Shown: one piece after another, positions 1-11,620 of the stretch
How positions within the stretch are numbered: the stretch's first letter is position 1
Layout of the letters: each line of letters begins with the position of its first letter
From: Erythroxylum novogranatense
Taxonomy: Eukaryota > Streptophyta > Magnoliopsida > Malpighiales > Erythroxylaceae
Direction of reading: 5' to 3'
DNA length: 64,000 nt
Assembly (NCBI GenBank): GCA_029891385.1
Contig: CM057228.1
Span: forward strand, 135,001,475-135,065,474
The notes under the pieces: generated by a model
The model's database searches: none
What the model was told of the DNA's origin: nothing
What the model saw: the letters and a program-made list of their open reading frames with translations, nothing else
Translations under genes and position numbers: made by a program

Positions 1-3000
1 CTCTGTCCATAGTATTATTGATGATGTGTCCTCCAACAATGTAGACATCCTGCAATAAGCTTTCAACACATTTTCTTTCTAAATATAACAGTGGGATGGA
101 AAATTGATTCTTGTGCATCAAGATGGGGTTGAAGCCATGATTCTCAATTTTCATAGCTTTCTTTTAGTCAAGATCACTTTATTGACATTGAAAATGTCGC
201 TTCCATGTGCATTCGGAGACAATGGCTTATGAGGGCACTTTTAATCTGTCTGACAATGTTGTATTATACTTGCTCGATGTTATTTTCTTGCACAGAAATC
301 TTAAAACATTTGCAAACTGCATAAAGCTTGTGATATGTTAATTTTAACTGTTAAAAAATGAATTGAAAGACATGAAAGGTCCAGTTACCTGAATCACAGT
401 GCTTAGGTCATTCCCTGATAGAAGAATGATCTTGGCTAAATTAGTCAAGGGTCCATTTGTCAAGAGAGTAATTTTAGATCCTGGTTTCAAGGTTCTCAGT
501 GTGGACTCCCAGATTTCCAGTGCTAGAGGCTGTCTAAATTCAGGATGATCTGTGTTATGAGGAGTTTCATATCTTGCAGACTTTTGTGCTGTATACCTTA
601 AGAAAGTGAAAATCATGATTAATCAAGGAATCAGAACCTTCAAATACCCAAGATGGAAGTGAAATGAAATACACCATCCCTGCTATCCGAGTTCACCTCC
701 TTGGGCTTCGCGGTAAATTGCGTGCAAGTCCATAAACAGTGTCCGAGTCCAGAAATCCACCACTCCCATGTGGGATGACCTTAACATACTTGCAGTCTCC
801 AACAGCAGAGAACAATGCATCAGACTGGTTCATTGCAAATACATCTCCTAGACCAACCGGAACGTCATCACGACCCATCATATGCAGTAAGTCATAAACA
901 ACATCTATTGTTGCAGCATTTGCCCAGCCAGTTGGACTTACTATAATTGCCTGGATGAAAGAAACAAGACAAATTACTTACTTCAACCTGGAGGAGGTGT
1001 CTATATTCAGAATTGCAGCATTGTAGTTTTTCTAGCAAAAGACAACCAATATTGTTCAATATTGACCATGCAATGCACTAACGTCTAGGAAGATTACATC
1101 GCATCATCGAGGAACCAAGTCTTGTTTGAGCTTTTGGTTTGGCCACAGGTATCTAACATCCACCAAGTCATGACCAATTTAACTTACATGACCGATTTAA
1201 CCTATATTTGCATGTCATAGGTTATCTACATTATAAATTTCAATCCTCAAACTTTGTTTGCATCTAGATTTAACTTTTTACAAGCTCAAGGTGAATCCAA
1301 TGGACCTAGAAACATAAGATGGCCTTACCTTGAGGTCGATTACTTCAGCTGGTACTTTGAGGAGGTAAAGCAGAGCCAGAAAATCTCCGGCACTCATATC
1401 CATGTCAAAGACCACAGCTTTCCCCAGTCTTCTGCTACCAAAGTCTGGCTTGTAAAGAACTTCCTTGTAATAGGGAAACTGCATCGTAAAATTGAATTTC
1501 CCATTTTGTTGAGGAGAATTGAGGACCTATATCCAGAAAGCAGACTCATTGTTAAGCATCTGATTGGAACAAGCACAGAACAGATAGCATGAGGAGAAGT
1601 GCACTCACATCCAAGAAGCTTTTGAAAAATGCTTTACCAACTCGACTTTTAGTATCTTTATGAGGTTTTGCTTTTGTAGCAACAAGAACGTGTACTGCCT
1701 CAGAACTAGTTACCTCCTCTGTATAGCCATCCTATCCCATTACATTAGCAGATAGCAATGATATTTAATGTATGAAAGACAAGATTGGCATTGACAATCA
1801 TACAAGATTGACCGAAGAGAAGAGATTAATATGACTTTTGATAAGCAGTAGACTCAGGTATCATCTAAGTCATAACAAAGCCTGATAATTGGAAGAAAGA
1901 AGGCAAAATTTTTGATTGGTTAATAGAATTGAACAAGATATATCTTTGCCTCAACTACCGGAAAACAAAATAGAGTGTACCTTGCATCTTCCTTTTCCAT
2001 TATGTCCTATGCAAAACTGATCTCGAAGTCCTGTCTGGACATGACCACTGTGAACTCCATCTTTTTTTAGGTTAAACTTTGGGACTGTATGTCCATGAAA
2101 GAATGCATTTGAGCCGTCATTGATCCCGAATTGTTCATTTGATGTAACTACAGTTATGTTCATATATTCCATTTCAGCAAATTCATTGTCTCCGATGTTT
2201 TTGTTTGAGCTTTGCATTCGCGAAACTGTTATACCAGCTGCAAAGGAGTCCCACATGAAGTAGTTCTGCAAGAAAGATTAAATGCTTGCAGACCTATGTT
2301 TCAAGGAAGATCTTAAATTTCATATAAGATTAAGAATCTGTTAACAAAGCAGCAGTTCAAATATAATACAGCATAAAATCCATTGTCAGGCCAAGTGTCG
2401 CGAATCATTTTCAACGATTGGAAACAGTACTGTGCCTCGAATGTACGCTGGTTCAACTCAAATTCATTGAAGAAATTTTCATCAAGAGGAATGGTATTTG
2501 TTGCATCAAGGGGCACAAGAGTGATTGGAATTCCCGAGTGAATCACCTGAAATAAAATCAAATGTTCTGTTTATATCTCCATTGACAACAAATTCACAGT
2601 TTATCCATCTTGTAATAAGTACTTAAAATGTTGTTTACTTGGTAAGCTGCAAAAGGGTCCTCAAAGATATTAAACTCGGCGTAAGGATTGTTATGGTAGT
2701 AAGTGAAGAGATTGCCAGTGCTACCACCACCCATGATATATATTTGCTCAACATTCTTCTTAAGATCTGAACTACTGTTCATAAGAAAAATGGCAAAATT
2801 TGTAAGAGTTCCTGTTAAAAGGACAGTTGTAGGACCTGCAGATATTTTATCTATCAAAACTTCCTGAGTTGTTGGTTGGCGAAGAGGAGAATATTTCCGG
2901 CTTCCCTGTTGCATGTTTAAGGGACTATTTTAGATGCTAATAGATTTATTAGAAAAAATTGCATCCAGTATCTATGATATGCTAATCCTAATCAACCAAA

Positions 3001-4123
3001 TGGAACCTTTGACAAGAATGTTTTCCAAATTTGTTGTCAATCAATATAAAGGCAGAAAAACACAAAGATTCATAGTTGAAAAGCAATATTAGCAGTGTCC
3101 AACAAAAGGCTGGTCTGAAGATCACCCGAGGTAAAAAAGCTTTCCTGATGCCAAAGTTGGAGTCAACATCAAGCCGCCCTCTTGAACCAACAGGAATTGC
3201 TTGTCTGTATCTACAATATCCTGCTGTGCTCTTTCCCTGATACCACAATGTTTAACCCTCACTTACATAACCAATGCAGCACAAAGTTTGGAACTTGAAC
3301 ACATTTTATGCAAACCCAAATCATAATAACTCGTTGGCAAACCCCTTAAATATCTATCAAACTTAAAGATGCACGTTTCTCAACTGGGAACAGAAGAAGC
3401 GAAAAAAAAAGTTATGATTTTGATGAGTTGAAGAAGGAAGAATGGATTCACCTGTTCAATTATAGGAAGATAGCCACCAACATTAGGAAGTATAGTGCCA
3501 TCTTCAAGTATGCCACCTTCACCACCAACTCCAACAGACACATCATCACGACCCATCATATATAGAATGTCATATATATGGTTCACCGCATGCCCAGCAT
3601 CACTCCATCCATTAGCAGATATAGTGACTGCCTGCGGCAGTGGAATGGCCAGTTTTAAACACAAGAACTAACAACCATTCTAGTGCTATAATTTTGTTTG
3701 TTACTTTGTTTTCCAACAATTTACAGCATTTAGTGGCATGTTTCCACAGTAAATAGAATGACAAAAGACATGCAATAGGTAGAAGTTCAACAAATTCCAA
3801 CTATTTTGGAAAAGCAAAAGGCAGTATTCTGGTTAAAGAAGATGACCTAAAGCAGAAATGAAATATGCATAGATTATAGAGAACATATCAGAGAAAAGAA
3901 GTGGTCAGCAACTGACCTCCAACTTGAATTCTGATTGATCAACCTTCAAGAGGTACAAAAGTGCTAACAAATCATCAGTATCAACATCAGTGTCCAAAAG
4001 AATACGATGCGGCCTTTTCTCATCAGTGATGAACCAATTCACTCCAACAAGTATCACAAAGAATACTATTGTAGCTACCCAAATCCTCTTTCTATGCAGC
4101 AAAAGTTTATCTGTTCCCATCAC
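1..4123 (-). CDS. NSH3: Nucleoside hydrolase, tandem-domain NSH3 type (3' part outside window)
   Basis: Hydrolyses purine or pyrimidine ribonucleosides to base and ribose. The Arabidopsis NSH3 relative acts outside the cell, and a hydrophobic segment at residues 14-32 fits a signal anchor. Eleven exons are visible: 4123-3917, 3631-3452, 3236-3126, 2905-2639, 2546-2370, 2265-1981, 1731-1609, 1526-1329, 950-697, 596-389 and 49-1. All internal junctions are GT-AG and keep frame, giving about 686 residues before the window ends. Domain 1 carries the metal/ribose motif DTDVDTDD at residues 44-51. Domain 2 restarts near residue 486 with DMDMSAGD at 491-498, a weaker form of the motif. Further family blocks are MMGRDD (in both domains), [12 protein letters not shown] and YIVGGH. 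The start ATG follows a minus-strand 5' leader; a second ATG is the next codon. The C-terminal third is missing only because the window ends. The Cys-rich loop after IMGGG in domain 1, which I recall from Arabidopsis NSH3, is absent. Family assignment is firm; orthology to NSH3 rather than a tandem paralogue is less sure. Confidence 0.93.
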
Positions 4124-5993
4124 AACTCTCCAAGTCTCTTCCCTTCAGAAAGTGGCAAAAGTTTGTGTTAGAAATAAGATGCAAGATGAATCCTTTCCAA
4201 AAGCCATGAACTTGAATGGAAAACTAATTACCATTGATGAAGAAATTTGGAACCTACCAATTTGCATAGATTATCTAAATGGGAATTCTTTTTGGTTGAA
4301 TTGTCATGTTTTATTTTGGATTTTTGCTAATAATGAACTATTTACTTTTGGAAGTTCATTTCATTGTTCCTTTGCTCCACAAATTGATGGAGACATATCA
4401 ATTTTTGTATATACCAAAGAAGGTATTTACATAATTTGTGTTTTAATTTCTTATTTTTTCCTATTTGTTTTTTCCATATAAGTGTATTCTTATTTAGTAT
4501 ACTCTTTGATAGAAGAATAAAAATAATGTTTTAAATTAAACATTTTTGTTATTCACCCCAATATAAAGATGCCTTTCTCATATTGACAAGTAGAATTAAC
4601 ATGAAATACAATCTTCAAAAGTTCTCTCTCCATATTTTCCATGTAGGGTTAGCATTTAATATAAGATTAGATCATTTTAAAGATAGAAACATAATAATAT
4701 TTAATTATTTGGAATTTAACATTATTAAATTATGAAAATAGTTAATGTAAACTAATTGAAAAATGAAACATTGGGCATATGTTAATAATTTCTTATGATC
4801 TCATGTCCATCATCCAATATTTTGAAAACCGAACCATATATCAAATCGATCAAAAAAAGTATAAGTTCTAAAGGTTTAATTGGTAATAAAATGCAATAAA
4901 ATTGATATATAATAAATAATAAGTAAAATTATAAGAATAAGTAAAAATAAAATATTTTATAAAAATACACTAATTATGCTTGTTAATATATAATAAATCT
5001 AATAATTTAAACTAAGTCTGAATTCAAATGAAATTTAAAATAATATTAAATTAAAAATTGAATTTTATATTATTATTTATTTAAAACTTATAAAAGTTGA
5101 AACATATTTAAAGAAAGTCAATTAAAAAAACTCTAATTTTATTCTAACTTCTTTTTAATGCCCTTTAACATAAGTTTAATATTATTTTAACACATTCTTC
5201 TTAAGCAAAATTACTTATATATACTAATTAATAATTCAATTTATTAAACAAATTTATGATAAAAATAATAATTTAAAATTGTCAATTAAAATTTAAGTAG
5301 ATAATTAAGGAACCTAAATTTTGAAAAATATAATTTACTAGTGAGATTAAATAAATTTATTATTTTTAAGGATAAAATAGTAATTTATTTTTAGCAATAA
5401 TAATTTAAAATAAAAATTATTTAAAACATAAAGAGATAAATATATATAGATATTTAAAAAATTTTATTCTCTTGACTTCATCTAGTATATACTAATGCCA
5501 TTGTTAAGATGGCACTTCTCCTTCCTCTCCGAAGTGTCTTTTTCCCTCCTGTAAACTTGATTTCTAAGTGGAATCCACGAATCTGCTCCGTCGTCTTCCA
5601 AACTCATTCAAACCAATCTATGATAAACACACGCATACCATAAATCAATTAGAAAGTTGACATGGAATGGAAGGTATTTGAGCACGTCGTTGACATTGAA
5701 GCATCTCAATAACAAAATGGATTCTTTCTGTCAGCCAATCAAGAAGCACTCTGACCAGAAGTTATTCAGTGAACACGATCCCGAATGCCAAGCATCGACT
5801 CTGTTAGACGCAAAATAAGGTGATATCAGGCCAGACAATAGTGTGTATCGTAGTAGTGGCATTGTATAAGAGCAACAGCATAACCTACAACGCTCGACAC
5901 CACTGCCAGTGATCTCTAACATTTCGGAACAATTTACAACAGGACTGTTAGATAATTTCGTTACGTCGATGGAACGTAAAAATAAGGATAATG
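4124..5993. other. AT-rich intergenic region upstream of NSH3
   Basis: This holds the NSH3 5' leader and promoter side, then about 1.3 kb of very AT-rich DNA (4450-5480) without long ORFs. From about 5500 to 5993 the base composition is more balanced but no coding homology is recognisable. The plus-strand open frame over 3990-4481 runs antisense through NSH3 exon 1 and is treated as chance. Confidence 0.6.
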
Positions 5994-6005
5994 AAAAGAG
6001 GTATC

Positions 6006-6160
6006 GACAAGATTTTCAAGAATGGTTATTTCCGCCTCCACATCTCTTGCTCACTTAGTTGCTAATGCTTCAGAAGTTTGCTTTTTGAGAGAATAATTTA
6101 TTTTATGTATCTTTTATTTGTGTATGATCTTTTTCAACTTTCTCATGTACCCAAAAAAAA
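6006..6160 (+). mobile_element. Short 5'-truncated LINE-type retroposon with 12-bp target duplication
   Basis: A 155-bp segment ends in an A-run (6153-6164, part of it shared with the repeat). It is flanked by the identical 12-mer aaaagaggtatc at 5994-6005 and 6161-6172. A direct repeat plus a 3' A-tail is the signature of target-primed reverse transcription. The interior resembles the last codons and 3' UTR of a plant L1 (…LLAHLVANASE… in one frame, then a T-rich tail), but this is too short to place in a family. Confidence 0.6.
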
Positions 6161-6172
6161 AAAAGAGGTATC

Positions 6173-7565
6173 AAATTTTAAACAGATAATTACTTCCTCT
6201 CTATCTACCTATTAAGTTTTTGTATGTATTTTCATTAGACAATATACGGAAAATAATGAAAGAAAGACTACGAAAGAGAAACAATATTTAAGAATATCTT
6301 GTTGAAGATTATTGGAAATTATCTGTTCAGAAAGTATTAAAATACGATGAACCAATTTACACTTACGTTATTGTGAAAATTATTAGATTCTAAGATTTTG
6401 CAATTTATGTATTTAAATTTATGAAATATAAACCCGTTTGTAAATGACTTATTAGTTATTTTTAATGGATTGAAAGATTTTAATTATTCGATCATGTCAA
6501 AACGCTGATAATTATGTTTGATAATTAACTTTTAAGTTGACTGGTAGAACTCAATCCGTTAATTTTGAAAACGTATTATGAGGAGCGTTTTCTCTAAATG
6601 ATTAAAAATTGTTATATTTAAAAGTTATTACAAATTACTCAAAAAAAAAGATGGAGGTATGAATTTTACTAAATTTATACAAATTTTAAAATATTAGTCA
6701 TTAAATTAAAATTTTAAAAAAATTAAATACTTTTATATTTGTTATCTTTAATTATATTGTATTAATTACTTTTATATAAACCCAATATTTAGGTCCTTTT
6801 TATATCAACATTTAGTATTTAATATTATTATGACTTGTATATTGTATTTAATTCAATTCAATTTAATCTTAAATTAGTACGTAAATTTTAAATTAATTAT
6901 TTTATCTAATTTCAAATTTTAAGATATTAATATAAACGGTTTATTAAATAATTTTATTTTATTTTAATATATTGAAATATACAGTTTCATTTTTTAATTT
7001 TAAAATTCAAATAACAAAAATTTATATTTTAAAATTAAATTGATATAATTTTATATATTCAATTTCATTAGTGCTGCATTTGAGGAAACTTATAGTACAA
7101 TTCAACAAAATCTATTCTCAAGCTTATTTTAGTGATCTCAAATTCTTCAATTAACCCTTGCCAATTCAAGATGATCTTTTACTCTAGACTCATTCCTTAT
7201 TGAGAAGTTATATAGAAAAGGTTTTCGGTGTTGATATTGGATAAAATGATTATGATAACTTCTTTTGCTCTTTCTAAATTCCAATGAGAATATTTTAAAA
7301 ATAATAAGATATAAACAACTAATATTCATATCCTTATAATTTTTTTATAAGTCATAACCTCATAAATTATTTTATGCATAAACAGTTAATACTAAACAAC
7401 TAATTTTATCATACATCTTTAAATAGACCATTGATATTGATATTATCCGCAGGTCAAATCAACTATAATTATTTGCTATTAGCTAATAGCTAATGCAATC
7501 CGCTAATTGTCAGGGTCATAGTATGCTTAGAATATAGAAAGTGTAATTACAATATTTCTAGCAAG
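6173..7565. other. AT-rich intergenic region, no gene seen
   Basis: Mostly A/T homopolymer-rich DNA with only short chance ORFs on both strands. A small repeated motif (agctaatagctaatg) lies near 7480. No coding, RNA or transposon signature is recognised. Confidence 0.5.
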
Positions 7566-8513
7566 GAGATTACTCTAGTTGCAGATTATGCATGTTCAGC
7601 CCCGATAAAGCCCATCTCTGTACTTTCTGCAGCAGCTGATCTGCACAGATCGGTAAAATCACAAATTAGTGTTGAATTCATTGACAGAAACACCATGCAA
7701 TAATAGGACTGTAAGCTGGAACAAAACCGGTTGAAATACAAAATTTTGACAGAAGAAGACATCCAACAAAGACTAAGTTGAACCCAACCATTACTCAAAC
7801 AAATCCTTGGCTTCTTTTCTATATGAAAAAGACCGACCCCAACACTTCATTTTCCTCTTTGCAAATAGTGAGGAAGAGGACGATCTACAAGTCACCATTA
7901 ACAAACTAGAACCAACCGCCTCCCCAAATGATCAAAAACTAATTCACAAATACTGCTCACTTCAAAGCAAAAGCTCACTAGCAAATACCAACCAGCCTTT
8001 TGACCTTTCCTGATTCCACTTAAGTATATAAACATAAAATTTGACAACTTAATTCCAAGCCCTCGTGTTAAACAAGCACAAAATTAAATCTGAGATGCTC
8101 AAGAACCCAATATCTAGTTCAACCACCGGAAACTGAAGGTTAAAATGCAGAATTTCAGAGAAGTAACACCATACAGAGAACAAAATGGAACTAAAAATTT
8201 CCCAAAAACAGTCAAAATCGGTGTCCTATGAACCCATCCCAATCATAGACAGATAACCCAAGTTTCCCAGAACTAGTAAGTTCAGAAAAAACAGAAAGAA
8301 AGAAACTTTAATTACCGTAACGACATTCAAAGCTCAAAGAAGAGTAACACCATGTAGAGAACAAAATTGATCTAAAAATTTCCCAAAAACAGTCAAATTC
8401 GTTGTCCTATGAACCCATCTGAGTCATATACAGATAATCCAAGTTTCCCTGATCTAGTAAATTAAGATAAACCAGAAAGTAACAAACTTTGATCACCGTA
8501 ACGACGTTCAAAG
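7566..8513 (-). other. Probable 3' UTR/downstream region of the small membrane-protein gene
   Basis: Less AT-biased than its neighbours and directly downstream (minus strand) of the stop codon at 8516-8514. No convincing ORF. It contains the first copy and most of the second copy of a 181-bp tandem duplication, listed separately. Transcript extent cannot be judged from sequence alone. Confidence 0.35.
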
Positions 8514-8523
8514 CTAAAAGAAG
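8163..8523. repeat. Two-copy 181-bp tandem duplication overlapping a stop codon
   Basis: Copy 1 is 8163-8343 and copy 2 is 8344 to about 8523; both start gtaacaccat and end near ttcaaagct. Shared blocks include a fragment running aatttcccaaaaacagtcaaa. Copy 2 contains the last codons and stop of the adjacent minus-strand gene. Copy 1 carries a diverged version of that end, so the duplication copied the extreme 3' end of the coding region into the downstream DNA. Confidence 0.75.
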
Positions 8524-8864
8524 CGTAGCCTTCTCATATTCGTCGCTCTTCGACTATCACGGGCTCCAGAATCGGAATCGTCGTGGAACCAGCCAACCGA
8601 CTTCTGGGCTTCGTAAACAATCTGTGAAATCCCTGAAACAACCAAAAAAAACCCAAATCCCATACATCTCCATACATAAATTCCATTCCAGATATTAAAG
8701 AAAGAAAAAGACAAACCTTGCTTGACGGTACGCTTGTTCTCGCGGATCTCCTGTACGGTGGCGGAGATTTTCCAGTAAAGTGGTCGGCCGATGTAGAAGA
8801 GGAGCATAAAGAGTAGAGCCATTGCCACCAACCTGAACACGATCTTCGCCGTCGTCGACGCCAT
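8514..8864 (-). CDS. Small single-pass membrane protein, unknown function
   Basis: Exon 1 is 8864-8717 and exon 2 is 8632-8514, giving 88 residues after removal of an 84-nt GT-AG intron (8716-8633). An N-terminal hydrophobic stretch at residues 8-25 is followed by a conserved-looking block (GRPLYWKISATVQEIRENK, about residues 26-44) and an acidic/Ser then Arg-rich tail (DDSDSG, RRLRFF). The strong codon bias of a real gene and the clean splice sites support coding. It lies between NSH3 and the ERD6-like transporter, the position that At5g18850 (an uncharacterised small protein, from memory) occupies in Arabidopsis. The intron has no in-frame stop and its length is a multiple of three, so unspliced mRNA would encode 116 residues. 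Function is unknown. The N-terminal anchor suggests a short cytosolic or lumenal tail at an endomembrane, which is inference only. Confidence 0.8.
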   Translation of the reverse strand: MASTTAKIVFRLVAMALLFMLLFYIGRPLYWKISATVQEIRENKRTVKQGLSFSFFNIWNGIYVWRCMGFGFFLVVSGISQIVYEAQKSVGWFHDDSDSGARDSRRATNMRRLRFF

Positions 8865-9436
8865 GCCGTTTCTTTCAGTTGAGTGTGTGCTCGTGTGTGT
8901 GGAAACGATAGTACTATCTAATTATCTACAATATTACTATTTTATTTCCTTTTAGAGTTTTTATCTTCCAAATAATGTTTTTAAAAAAAGCATTACCCCT
9001 TTCTTTGGATTTTTGAAATTAATTTATTATAATAAAATCTGCTATATGATTGAAATTTTGTTAAAATATCTACTCAATTTAATATTTTAAAAATTAAGGA
9101 GATAAATATTAAAAAATTATATTTAAATTATTATTATTTCAAATTAGTTTTAAAAAAGAGAAATTTAGGATATGGATAATTAGATTTTATGTTATGAATA
9201 AATAATTTTTAAATCAGAAACATTTTATATTTTTTATAAATTTTAAAATCACAATTAATAGAAAGAATTAGTCTCAATTTTAAAATTTGAGTTTAAATTT
9301 AAAATAATTGATAAATTAAAATTTAAAATAAGTTAAGTTTAAATCAAAATTATTTAAAATTTCAACATATTCAAAAAAAATTAAAATTCACTTATTAGAT
9401 CAAACATGTATATCATGCGGGTCATTTGGAAATAAT
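8865..9436. other. AT-rich promoter-side region of the small membrane-protein gene
   Basis: A short leader (8865-8905) contains a gtgtgtg run, followed by AT-rich DNA with A/T homopolymers. No further gene, tRNA or clear TATA position could be assigned with confidence. Confidence 0.4.
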
Positions 9437-9711
9437 GTTTCTATTAATTAGAAGTAGTATTAGACTCTTTCATATTCATGTATCAGTGCTAATTGGGTTC
9501 TTAAAGAGGTGTGCCTGCTTAACCCGCATACGAAATTTCTTCGAATCTTATATATATATATATACTTGATTGAATGTGTTTCTATTAATTAGAGATAAAC
9601 TTAAGTAGTATTAGACCTTTCTGATTCACGTATCAGTGCTAATTGGGTCCTCAAAGAGATGTGCCTGTTTAACCCACATACGAAGTTTCTTTGAATATTA
9701 AATATATATAT
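9437..9711. repeat. Diverged two-copy tandem repeat (~141 bp), second copy split by the Tat element
   Basis: Copy 1 begins gtttctattaattagaagtag near 9437. Copy 2 begins at about 9578 with the same word and continues to 9711. Shared blocks include cagtgctaattgggt and cttgattgaat. The end of copy 2 resumes after the retrotransposon at 20028 (acttgattgaat), matching the end of copy 1 at 9564-9575. Confidence 0.7.
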
Positions 9712-10108
9712 TGGTTGAATTCGACCGCCGTCTTTGGGCCGGACCGGTCAAGACGACCCATAAGCCGATCGGTCCATTAATCAAGATCGATCCCGTGTTT
9801 AAAGCCCATGCCCCTTTCTACCATCGGTTGAAAGGAGTCTCCATCAAATACGTAAAGACCTAAACCTAGCTCATGAAACCATATAAAAGGTATTATTCTC
9901 CCATAATCGGTGCGGGATCATAACCTAATTTGTTTCTGCATTGATCAATCTCACTTTCATAAAGATCCTTACTTGGCGTCGGAGGGCTAATTGGGACCTG
10001 ACCCCGACGAGCCTTCCCATTTTGCGGTGACTTCATCGTCGATTCATCACAAGAAGTAGATTCATGGATCGAGCAACGCATGCGATTCAACCAAAATTGG
10101 CATAACCA
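9712..10108 (+). repeat. 5' LTR of the Tat-type element
   Basis: 397 bp, aligned along its length with 19630-20022 but with many substitutions and small indels, so the insertion is not recent or the sequence carries errors. A TATA box (tataaaagg) at 9882-9890 marks the U3/R region. Several CAG/CTG triplets of the 3' LTR read CG here (10025, 10040, 10070). Confidence 0.85.
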
Positions 10109-10130
10109 ATGGGTGCACCGTGGGGCCCGA
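10109..10130 (+). promoter_or_regulatory. Primer-binding-site region of the Tat-type element
   Basis: Immediately after the 5' LTR comes a GC-rich stretch (gggtgcaccgtggggcccg). Its position is that of a PBS, and its look recalls the ggcgccgt-ggg class of Tat elements. The exact priming tRNA cannot be assigned. Confidence 0.5.
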
Positions 10131-10222
10131 CTTTCCGCACCACGTCGTAAACACTCAGATCGGTCAGTGCGATGAACCTCGATATAGCCATTGTCGCGGC
10201 TCTGGCGATCTAACGTCTAGGT

Positions 10223-11580
10223 TTGCATTACCTGCAACGCAACTCGCGCCGCACCGACGCTTTCCAGACGGAATCCCTCGATCCTCACGATCAGCAAAGA
10301 ACCTCGGACTTGGAGCAGGAAGAGCGAGGCGTAGCCATAGAAGATAACGTTGCACCTAATATACACCAAAATCTCCAATACCGATCGGGAGCAGAACCTA
10401 TTCCGGCTATGCATACCACCCTAACCCGAAAGCAGATTGAGGAAGCAGCCGATCTGTTGATCCGCCAGATCTTGCGATCTCAGCCAAGACAACAACGGCC
10501 GTCTCGCAGCGAAGCCACCCGACAACCTAGCATGACAAGCGATCATCGCCAACCAAGCTCGAGAAAATCGTAGATGATCGGATCAACGTAGCCATGAGCT
10601 TTCGTCCCGATCGACAGACGGCGCAGTACAGCTCTCCCTTCACTCCGAAAAATCTTGGATAGCCTCCTAGCCCTCGGTACAAAAATACCGACCCCAGAGA
10701 AGTACACTGGAAAGACCGACCCCTTGGACTACCTGCAACACTTCCATCCATGATGAATCTACATCGTGTCCGGATGCTATCCAATGCAAGGCTTTTTCTG
10801 AATTTTCAAGAGGGAGCTCGGCTGGTTCAACAACTTGCCCCGGTCACGTGTCGCATGCTTTGAAGATTTGATTGTTATTTCTGAACCAGTTCGCCACTAG
10901 TAAGCGGCCGCAGAAGACAGCTCTGGAGGTGATGCAACTCACTCAAGAAAGAAACGAGAGTTTGTGGGAGTTCATCACCCGGTTCAATAACGAAGCGGTC
11001 GAAGTGCCCGACCACCTCTTTCGTCCATCTTGGCCGCTCATGACCAATACTGAGACGAGGAGTTTAAGAAGTCACTAGCCTCGATCAGCCCGATCCGCTC
11101 AAGAAATAAGAAGCAGGCGGACGGTATATTCAACTGAAGAAGTGCTGAAAATACGAGGCGTCGAACGGATGATCGCTCGCCGAATGACAGGGCGGGCAAT
11201 TCGCACAAAAGACAAAAAGGCCAATCAACCTGGAGAAGGCCAACTGATCAACAGGGATATCGACAGGAGTTCACTCCGCTAAACAGGACATATGCAGAGG
11301 TACTGGCGGCCGTGAGAGCGAATGGGGAAACTATCCGAGAGCCTGAAAAAATGAAGACCCCTTACAAGGATAGGAACCCCAACTTATATTGCCGTTTCCA
11401 CAGAGAGGTCGGTCACGATACGGAAAATTGTTGGCGATTGAAAAAAGAAATCGAACTCCTCATTCAAAAGGGAAGGTTAGGCCGATTCGTGAAACACGAA
11501 CAAAATACCGATCGCGGGGCGAATTCGGTCAGACAAGATGGCGACCGCATCAAAGGCAAAATGACCGTAATGACGGGGTA
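10223..11580 (+). pseudogene. gag of the Tat-type element (broken)
   Basis: The nucleocapsid/capsid precursor is split over frames. Pieces: 10223-10573 (N-terminal, Arg/Gln-rich); 10690-10750 (…KYTGKTDPLDYLQHF…, typical of retrotransposon gag); 10872-11078 (LTQERNESLWEFITRFNNEA, the gag core); and 11312-11581 with a zinc-knuckle variant (YCRFHREVGHDTENC) followed by a KKEIELLI helix. Frameshifts and stops separate the pieces, so no intact Gag can be made. Confidence 0.75.
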
Positions 11581-11620
11581 GGCGAATGCGAATCTGAGAT
11601 AATCGGCGAGAAGAGAGAGG

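Noticed and set aside
3990..4481. 163-residue plus-strand ORF
   Set aside because: It runs antisense across NSH3 exon 1 and into AT-rich DNA; no domain, poor composition.
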